A stretch of DNA of 64,000 nt, from positions 1 to 64,000 of the forward strand of contig JAEWJB010000075.1 in NCBI GenBank assembly GCA_023386795.1, read 5' to 3'. The notes under the pieces were generated by a model. The model did no database searches, had not been told where the DNA came from, and saw only the letters and a program-made list of their open reading frames with translations. The translations under genes and the position numbers were made by a program. The stretch is from Pseudomonadota bacterium. GTDB lineage: Bacteria > Pseudomonadota > Gammaproteobacteria > Xanthomonadales > Xanthomonadaceae. Of the stretch, positions 58,561 to 64,000 are shown piece after piece; the stretch's first letter is position 1, and each line of letters begins with the position of its first letter.

Positions 58561-59703
58561 ATGCGCTATGCCATCGTTACCGAGACCTATCCGCCGGAGG
58601 TCAACGGCGTCGCCCTGACCGTCCAAGGGCTGGAAACCGGGCTGCGCACGCGCGGCCATGCGGTGCAGGTGATCCGTCCGCGCCAGCCGGCCGATGCGGC
58701 CAACGCCGAGGACAACACCCTGCTCGTGCGCGGCGCCTCGCTTCCCCGCTATCCGGGCCTGCGCTTCGGCCTGCCCGCCACCCAGCGCCTGACCCGCCAC
58801 TGGCAGCAGCAGCGTCCCGACGCCGTGTATATCGCCACCGAAGGCCCGCTCGGCTGGTCGGCCATGCGCGCCGCGCGCCGCCTCGGCATTCCGGTGGCCA
58901 GCGGGTTCCATACCCGCTTCGATGAATACCTCCCCGAGTACGGCGCGGCCTGGCTGCAGGGCGCGGCCCTGCGCTGGATGCGCCGCTTCCACAACCAAGC
59001 CGGCGCCACCCTGGTTCCCACCGACGAACTGCGCCTGTTCCTGCGCGACAACGGCTTTGCCCGCGTGCGCCTGCTCGCCCGCGCCGTGGACAGCCTGCAG
59101 TTCGATCCGCGCCGGCGCGACCCCACCCTGCGCGACGGATGGGGCATCGACGCCCATGGTCTGGCCGTCCTCTACGTGGGTCGCATCGCCGGCGAGAAGA
59201 ACCTGCCGCTGGCCGTGCGCGCCTTCCGCCGCCTGCAGCAGGTGCGCCCGAAAGCGCGCTTCGTGTGGGTCGGTGATGGACCGATGCGCGAACGCCTGCA
59301 GCGCGAGAACCCGGACTTCATCTTCTGTGGCGTGCAGCGTGGCGATGCACTCGCCCGCCACTTCGCCAGCGGCGACGTGTTCCTGTTTCCGAGCCGCAGC
59401 GAAACCTTCGGCAACGTGACGCTCGAATCCATGGCCAGCGGCGTGGCCACCGTCGCCTTCGACTACGGCGCCGCGCGCCAATACATGCGCCACGGCATCA
59501 CCGGTGCGGCGGTCGCGGACGAAGAGGCCTTCATCGACTCGGCCGTGCGCCTGGCCGAAGACGACGCCCTGCGCCACAGCATCGGCCAGGCCGCCAGCGC
59601 GGCCATGAAGCAACTGCATCCAGACCGGGTGGTCGCCGACTTCGACGACACTCTGCAATCGCTCATCGCCCCCGGGGGACACCATGCTGTCGACGCGGCT
59701 TGA
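58561..59703 (+). CDS. GT4-family glycosyltransferase
   Basis: The 380-residue GT-B fold enzyme has the N-terminal 'IVTETYPPEVNGVALTVQGL' loop typical of the mannosyl- and sulfoquinovosyl-type GT4 branch, 'ASGFHTRFDEYLPEYG', 'VLYVGRIAGEKNLPLAV' and the C-terminal 'FLFPSRSETFGNVTLESMASGVATVAFDYG' with the E-x7-E nucleotide-sugar motif. It probably transfers a hexose to a lipid or glycan at the membrane. The last 20 bases overlap the PAP2 gene, so the two should act together in lipid or envelope glycan synthesis. Confidence 0.87.
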   Translation: MRYAIVTETYPPEVNGVALTVQGLETGLRTRGHAVQVIRPRQPADAANAEDNTLLVRGASLPRYPGLRFGLPATQRLTRHWQQQRPDAVYIATEGPLGWSAMRAARRLGIPVASGFHTRFDEYLPEYGAAWLQGAALRWMRRFHNQAGATLVPTDELRLFLRDNGFARVRLLARAVDSLQFDPRRRDPTLRDGWGIDAHGLAVLYVGRIAGEKNLPLAVRAFRRLQQVRPKARFVWVGDGPMRERLQRENPDFIFCGVQRGDALARHFASGDVFLFPSRSETFGNVTLESMASGVATVAFDYGAARQYMRHGITGAAVADEEAFIDSAVRLAEDDALRHSIGQAASAAMKQLHPDRVVADFDDTLQSLIAPGGHHAVDAA

Positions 59704-60229
59704 ACTGTTGCGCGGGCGCGAAACCCGTTGGTGCCGGCGCGCCAACCTGTGGTGCCGGCGCTCGCGCGTGCGGCGCTTCTTCTCCACCATCAGCCGCCTC
59801 GGCGATGGCGTGTTCTGGTACGCGCTGATGGGCCTGCTGGTGATCGTCGACGGCATGGACGGCGTGCGCGCCTCCGCCCACATGGCTGCCACCGGCGTCA
59901 TCGCGCTGACGCTCTACAAGGTCCTCAAGCGCTGGACGCGCCGCCCGCGTCCCTACGCCGCGGACATGCGCATCCGCGCCTGGGTCGCCCCGCTGGACGA
60001 ATTCAGCTTCCCTTCCGGCCATACGCTGCACGCGGTGTCCTTCAGCATCGTCGCACTCGCCTACTACCCCTGGCTGGCACCGGTGGTGGTGCCGTTCTCC
60101 GCCTGCGTGGCGCTGTCGCGCGTGGTGCTGGGCCTGCACTACCCCAGCGACGTGCTGGCCGCCACCGCGATCGGCAGCGCACTCGCCAGCCTCTCGCTGG
60201 GCTTCCTGCCGATGGCCCGGCTGCTCTGA
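59684..60229 (+). CDS. PAP2-family membrane phosphatase
   Basis: The 181-residue inner-membrane protein has the three-part active site: 'KVLKRWTRRPRP' (K-x6-R-P), 'FPSGHTLHA' (P-S-G-H) and 'SRVVLGLHYPSDVLAA' (S-R-x5-H-x3-D). Four or five membrane helices surround these. Substrates in the family are phosphatidic acid, undecaprenyl diphosphate or lipid A phosphates. The overlap with the glycosyltransferase gene suggests it dephosphorylates the lipid acceptor or product of that enzyme. Confidence 0.88.
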   Translation: MLSTRLELLRGRETRWCRRANLWCRRSRVRRFFSTISRLGDGVFWYALMGLLVIVDGMDGVRASAHMAATGVIALTLYKVLKRWTRRPRPYAADMRIRAWVAPLDEFSFPSGHTLHAVSFSIVALAYYPWLAPVVVPFSACVALSRVVLGLHYPSDVLAATAIGSALASLSLGFLPMARLL

Positions 60230-60260
60230 AGCCCGCGACGCCTGGCCTACAATGCCGGGC

Positions 60261-61007
60261 ATGACGACCCTCTTCGTTTCCGACCTGCACCTGGATCCGG
60301 CGCGCCCGGCGATCACCGACCTGTTCCTGGCCTTCCTGCGTGGCGAAGCGCGCCAGGCCGAGGCGCTGTACATCCTTGGCGACCTGTTCGAAGCCTGGAT
60401 CGGCGACGACACGCCCTCGCCGGCCGCCGACGCGGTGGCCACCGAACTGCACGCGCTGGCCGACAGCGGCGTGCCGGTCTATTTCATGGCCGGCAACCGC
60501 GACTTCCTCGTCGGCGAGGACTACGCGCGCCGTGCGGGCTTCCGCATCCTGCCCGACCCGACGGTGATTGATCTCTATGGCCGGCCCGCGCTGCTGATGC
60601 ATGGCGACCTGCTGTGCACCGACGACGTGGCCTACCAGCAGTTCCGCGCGCAGACGCGCGACCCGGCGTTCATCGCGCAGTTCCTCTCCCAGCCGCTGCA
60701 GGCGCGCGTGGCGTTCGCGCAGCAGGCGCGCGCGGCCAGCCAGGCCCGGCAGTCGGAGATGAAGGAAGGGGATCGCGCGCAGTTCGAGACCGTCACCGAC
60801 GTGGCGCCGGCGGAAGTGGAAGCCACGTTCGCGCGCCATGGGGTGGATCGGATCATCCACGGGCATACGCACCGCCCGGCGATCCATTCGTTGCAGGTCG
60901 GCGATCTGTCGTGCACGCGCGTGGTGCTGGGCGACTGGTACGAGCAGGGTTCGGTGCTGCGCGTGGATGCGGACGGGATGGAACTGGAGTCACTGACGAC
61001 CGGCTGA
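60261..61007 (+). CDS. lpxH: UDP-2,3-diacylglucosamine diphosphatase
   Basis: The 248-residue calcineurin-like enzyme makes lipid X in lipid A synthesis. Metal-binding motifs run in order: 'FVSDLHLDP', 'LGDLFEAWIGDD', 'GNRDFLVG', 'HGDLLCTDD', and 'HGHTHRPA'. Residues 120-180 form the helical cap. The start is the second ATG (MTTLFVSDLHL), aligned with E. coli LpxH; the first ATG at 60252 is also possible. There is no clear ribosome binding site but a TACAAT lies just upstream, so the mRNA may be nearly leaderless. Confidence 0.93.
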   Translation: MTTLFVSDLHLDPARPAITDLFLAFLRGEARQAEALYILGDLFEAWIGDDTPSPAADAVATELHALADSGVPVYFMAGNRDFLVGEDYARRAGFRILPDPTVIDLYGRPALLMHGDLLCTDDVAYQQFRAQTRDPAFIAQFLSQPLQARVAFAQQARAASQARQSEMKEGDRAQFETVTDVAPAEVEATFARHGVDRIIHGHTHRPAIHSLQVGDLSCTRVVLGDWYEQGSVLRVDADGMELESLTTG

Positions 61008-61036
61008 GCATCGGATGTAGCATGCCTGCAGAAGAA

Positions 61037-61855
61037 CTACCTTGCCTGCTCCACCAAGCTCGCCAACTCGTCCTCATCGAAGCCCGCCAGCAATCGCGCT
61101 TCCATGTTGAATGGCCCATGCAGGTAGCCGCCGGCGTATTCGCGCAGCAGCGCCTTGAACCGCGCGCGCGGCTCCACGCCTTCGCGCTGGCAATACCAGC
61201 GATACCAGCGCGAACCGGCCGCCACATGGCCGACCTCCTCGCGCAGGATGATCTCCAGGATGTCGGCCGTCGCCGCATCGCCCAGCGAACGCAGCTTGAC
61301 GATCATCCCTGGCGTGACGTCCAGCCCGCGCGCCTCCAGCACGCGCGGCACCAGCGCCATGCGCGCCAGGCCGTCGTGCGCGGTCTTCTCGCAAATTTCC
61401 CACAGGCCGTTGTGCGCGTCGAAGTCGCCGTAGTCGTGACCGTATTCGTGCAGCCGCGCGCGCAACAGCGCGAAGTGGCGGGACTCATCGTCCGCCACCG
61501 ACACCCAGTCGGTCTGGAATGGCGAGGGCGGCGCGCGGAAGCGGTAGACCGCATCCCACGCCAGGTCGATCGCGTTGAGCTCGATGTGCGCGATGGCATG
61601 CAGGAAGGCCGCGCGCCCCTCCGCGCTGCCGAGCCCGCGACGCGGCAGCTCGCGCGGATGCACCAGCCTTGGCCGCGCGGGGCGGCCGGGCATGCGGATC
61701 GCTTCCGGGGCGGGGGCGTCGGCCGGCATCGCCAGTTCGCCGCGACGGAACGCCGCGGCGTAGCGCTGGGTCAGCGCGACTTTCTCGGCCGGGTCCGATG
61801 CTGCCAGGCAGCGCTGGGCCGCCTGCAGCAGGTCGCCGGGCAGGGCTGCGTCCAT
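61037..61855 (-). CDS. DUF455 ferritin-like protein
   Basis: The 272-residue protein has the four-helix di-iron pattern of the DUF455 family: 'AIAHIELNAIDLAWDAVYRF', 'VADDESRHFALLRARL', 'LARMALVPRVLEARGLDV' and 'LREEVGHVAAGSRWY', giving repeated E-x-x-H ligands. Family members resemble the tRNA hydroxylase MiaE but the reaction of DUF455 is not settled to my knowledge. It lies downstream of purF on the same strand, 19 bases after its stop. Confidence 0.82.
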   Translation of the reverse strand: MDAALPGDLLQAAQRCLAASDPAEKVALTQRYAAAFRRGELAMPADAPAPEAIRMPGRPARPRLVHPRELPRRGLGSAEGRAAFLHAIAHIELNAIDLAWDAVYRFRAPPSPFQTDWVSVADDESRHFALLRARLHEYGHDYGDFDAHNGLWEICEKTAHDGLARMALVPRVLEARGLDVTPGMIVKLRSLGDAATADILEIILREEVGHVAAGSRWYRWYCQREGVEPRARFKALLREYAGGYLHGPFNMEARLLAGFDEDELASLVEQAR

Positions 61856-61874
61856 GGCCGCCGGCGCGTCGCGG

Positions 61875-63341
61875 TCAGGCGCGACGCTTGTGCTTGGCCT
61901 CGTCCGAACGCAGCTGCTGGATGCGCTCGAAATAGCCCGGCTCGATGCCGGTGGTGTAGCGGCCGTTGAAGCACGAGGAATCGAATTCCTTCAGCGCCGG
62001 GTTGCCCTCGCGCACCGCGCTCTCCAAGTCTTCCAGGTCCTGGTAGACCAGCCAGTCCACGCCGAGGAATTCCTGCACGTCCTGCTCGCTGCGGTTGTGC
62101 GCGACCAGTTCCTCCGCCGCCGGCATGTCGATGCCGTAGATGTTCGGGAAACGCACCGGCGGCGCGGCCGAGGCCAGGTAGACCTTGCGCGCGCCGGCTT
62201 CGCGCGCCATCTGCACGATCTGCCGGCTGGTGGTGCCGCGCACGATCGAGTCGTCCACCAGCAGCACCACGCGGTTGCGGAACTCCAGGTGGATCGGGTT
62301 GAGCTTGCGGCGCACGGATTTCACCCGCTCGCCCTGCCCCGGCATGTTGAAGGTGCGGCCGACGTAGCGGTTCTTGACGAAACCCTCGCGGTACTTCACG
62401 CCAAGCACGTTGGACATCTCCAGCGCGGCGTCGCGCGAGGTGTCCGGGATCGGGATGATGGTGTCGATGTCGTGGTCCGGGCGCAGGCGCAGGATCTTCT
62501 CGCCCAGCTTCTGCCCCATGCGCATGCGTGCCTTGTGCACGGAGACGTTGTCGATCATCGAGTCCGGGCGGGCGAAGTAGACGTATTCGAAGATGCACGG
62601 CGTGTGCGACACCGCCGGCGCGCACACTTCCGAGAACAGCTCGCCGCGCGCGGTGATCACCAGCGCCTCGCCGGGCTGCACGTCGCGCACGCGCTGGAAG
62701 CCGAGGATGTCCAGTACCGACGATTCGGAGGCGACCACGTATTCCTCGCCTTCGGCATGCGTGCGCTTGCCCAGCACCAGCGGGCGGATGCCGTGCGGGT
62801 CGCGGAACGCCACCAGCCCCAGGCCCAGCACCACGCTCACCACCGCGTAGCCACCCTTGCAGCGGCGATGCACGCCGGCCACCGCGCGGATCGCCGCTTC
62901 CGGGGTCAGCATGCCCTGCGCGTCGAGCTCGTGCGCGAACACGTTCAGCAGCACTTCGCTGTCCGAATCGGTGTTGATGTTGCGGCGATCGGCCTCGAAC
63001 ACCTGCTGGCGCAAGGTCTCGGTGTTGATCAGGTTGCCGTTGTGCGCCAGCGCGATGCCGTAGGGCGAGTTGACGTAGAACGGCTGCGCTTCGTCCATGC
63101 CTTCCGAGCCGGCCGTCGGGTAGCGGCAATGGGCGATGCCCACGCGGCCTTCCAGCACGGCCATCTTGGTTTCATCGAAGACGTCGCGGACCAGGCCATT
63201 GGCCTTCTGCACGCGCAAGCGCGTGCCGTCGGCGGTGGCGATGCCCGCGGCGTCCTGGCCACGATGCTGCAGGACGGTCAGGCCGTCATAGAGCTGCCCG
63301 GCGACATTCTGGTTGCCGACAATACCGACGATGCCACACAT
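61875..63341 (-). CDS. purF: Amidophosphoribosyltransferase
   Basis: The 488-residue enzyme starts the purine pathway by moving ammonia from glutamine to PRPP. Cys2 in 'MCGIVGIVGNQ' is the glutaminase nucleophile after Met removal. 'GIAHCRYPTAGSE' and 'ALAHNGNLIN' belong to the Ntn domain; 'VVLLVDDSIVRGTTSRQIV' is the PRPP loop; 'SAAPPVRFPNIYGIDMP' closes the C-terminal domain. The cvpA gene precedes it by 31 bases, as in many proteobacteria. Confidence 0.96.
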   Translation of the reverse strand: MCGIVGIVGNQNVAGQLYDGLTVLQHRGQDAAGIATADGTRLRVQKANGLVRDVFDETKMAVLEGRVGIAHCRYPTAGSEGMDEAQPFYVNSPYGIALAHNGNLINTETLRQQVFEADRRNINTDSDSEVLLNVFAHELDAQGMLTPEAAIRAVAGVHRRCKGGYAVVSVVLGLGLVAFRDPHGIRPLVLGKRTHAEGEEYVVASESSVLDILGFQRVRDVQPGEALVITARGELFSEVCAPAVSHTPCIFEYVYFARPDSMIDNVSVHKARMRMGQKLGEKILRLRPDHDIDTIIPIPDTSRDAALEMSNVLGVKYREGFVKNRYVGRTFNMPGQGERVKSVRRKLNPIHLEFRNRVVLLVDDSIVRGTTSRQIVQMAREAGARKVYLASAAPPVRFPNIYGIDMPAAEELVAHNRSEQDVQEFLGVDWLVYQDLEDLESAVREGNPALKEFDSSCFNGRYTTGIEPGYFERIQQLRSDEAKHKRRA

Positions 63342-63372
63342 GATTGCGCGATCTCCGCTGGGGCTTGCGCCC

Positions 63373-64000
63373 CTACTGTGAAGGTGGCCGTGCCTGGCCG
63401 TGGGGGTCGGCCCGCCGAGGGCCGTGTTCGCCGTCGCGCGCGGGCGCCGGCTCGATGTTCGCGGGCAGCGCCGTGGCAGGTTCCGCCACGGCCGTCTCGC
63501 CGCCCTGTCCCACGTGGCCTTCCGCCGCGGGCACTGCGACGGGCTGTCCCGTCGCGGAGAAGTCGCCATTATCGCCCGGCAGGGCCAACTTGCCCAAATC
63601 CGCCACCGGAACGGACCAATCCGGCAACTGCGTGCGCATCCAGTGCGCGCCCGGTGCCAACCATGGCACCACCTGCGATTGCCGCCATGCATCTTCCTGC
63701 GGCAGCGAGCTGTAGCCCATCAGCAGCACCAGCACGCAGGCCAGTACCACTCCGCGCACCGCGCCCAGGCCGAAGCCGGCTATGCGGTCCAGGCCGCCCA
63801 GGCGCACGGCATTCACCGCCGCGCGGATCAGCCACCCGACGATCGCCACCGCGGCGAACACCGCGATGAACACGCCGCCGTAGCCGCACAGGTACTGCGT
63901 CAGGCTCGGATGCTGCCCGCCCGCCAGCCAATGCGCAGCGGCACTGCCGAACAGGAACGACAGCCAGACCGCCAGCAGCCAGGACAGCGTGCCGACCACG
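63373..64000 (-). CDS. cvpA: CvpA-family membrane protein (5' end outside the window)
   Basis: The visible 209 residues begin in the first helix region (REV-type 'VGTLSWLLAVWLSFLFG'), have the typical 'YGGVFIAVFAAVAIVGWLIRAAVNAVRLGGLDRIAGFGLGAVRGVVLACVLVLL' and a proline-rich disordered tail. CvpA normally starts about 25-30 residues earlier, so the true start lies past position 64000. The protein is an inner-membrane factor linked to colicin V export and to envelope stress tolerance; it is commonly encoded before purF. Confidence 0.85.
   Translation of the reverse strand, partial: VVGTLSWLLAVWLSFLFGSAAAHWLAGGQHPSLTQYLCGYGGVFIAVFAAVAIVGWLIRAAVNAVRLGGLDRIAGFGLGAVRGVVLACVLVLLMGYSSLPQEDAWRQSQVVPWLAPGAHWMRTQLPDWSVPVADLGKLALPGDNGDFSATGQPVAVPAAEGHVGQGGETAVAEPATALPANIEPAPARDGEHGPRRADPHGQARPPSQ

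Overview
The window (about 65-68% G+C by eye) comes from a gammaproteobacterium that looks like a member of the Xanthomonadaceae (Lysobacter / Luteimonas / Pseudoxanthomonas / Stenotrophomonas relatives). The gene order phoB-phoR-ppk1-ppx, the cvpA-purF pair, an NAD-type isocitrate dehydrogenase, and the general codon and base usage support this. The genus cannot be fixed from the sequence alone.

Layout. (1) Positions 1-1373 are host-like: the end of an EamA-type transporter that is cut off at a G/C homopolymer tract, then a secreted serine hydrolase of the class C beta-lactamase fold. (2) Positions about 1.9-40.5 kb hold a largely complete prophage of a tailed siphovirus with lambda-like gene order. 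Read from its early region, the leftward operon runs cro-like gene, replication genes (primase-helicase), an array of 12 octamer repeats, small and large terminase, a Mor-like activator, gpW, portal, a prohead protease fused to the major capsid protein, a decoration protein, a lysis cassette (endolysin, holin candidates, i-spanin, o-spanin), connector genes, tail tube, tail chaperones G and GT with a slippery T7 site plus hairpin, tape measure, tail tip genes, and last a set of accessory genes (acyltransferase, SRAP protein, small unknown genes). A DUF2971 gene faces them at the left edge. The rightward early operon (34.5-37.0 kb) holds short unknown genes. The repressor gene lies between two sets of matching operators. 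The right end has a DUF4224 excisionase-like gene, a membrane protein and a tyrosine integrase.

(3) Positions 40.5-43.7 kb, between the integrase and tRNA-Arg, carry a two-gene module of lower G+C: a C5-cytosine DNA methyltransferase translationally coupled to a 693-residue protein that joins a GHKL (MORC/MutL/Hsp90-like) ATPase to a PD-(D/E)XK nuclease domain resembling the Shedu/DUF4263 type. This is the best candidate in the window for an unusual restriction or anti-phage system.

(4) From 43.78 kb on the sequence is host core: tRNA-Arg(UCU), tRNA-Pro(UGG), a Bax-inhibitor-1 family membrane protein, a large CHASE3-GAF hybrid kinase with three receiver domains, isocitrate dehydrogenase, an AhpD-like protein with glutaredoxin, a BepA-like M48 protease, the phosphate regulon pair phoB-phoR with polyphosphate kinase and exopolyphosphatase, a GT4 glycosyltransferase with a PAP2 phosphatase, LpxH, a DUF455 ferritin-like protein, PurF and CvpA (cut by the window end). 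No rRNA, CRISPR array or insertion sequence was seen. The attachment sites of the prophage could not be identified by eye.
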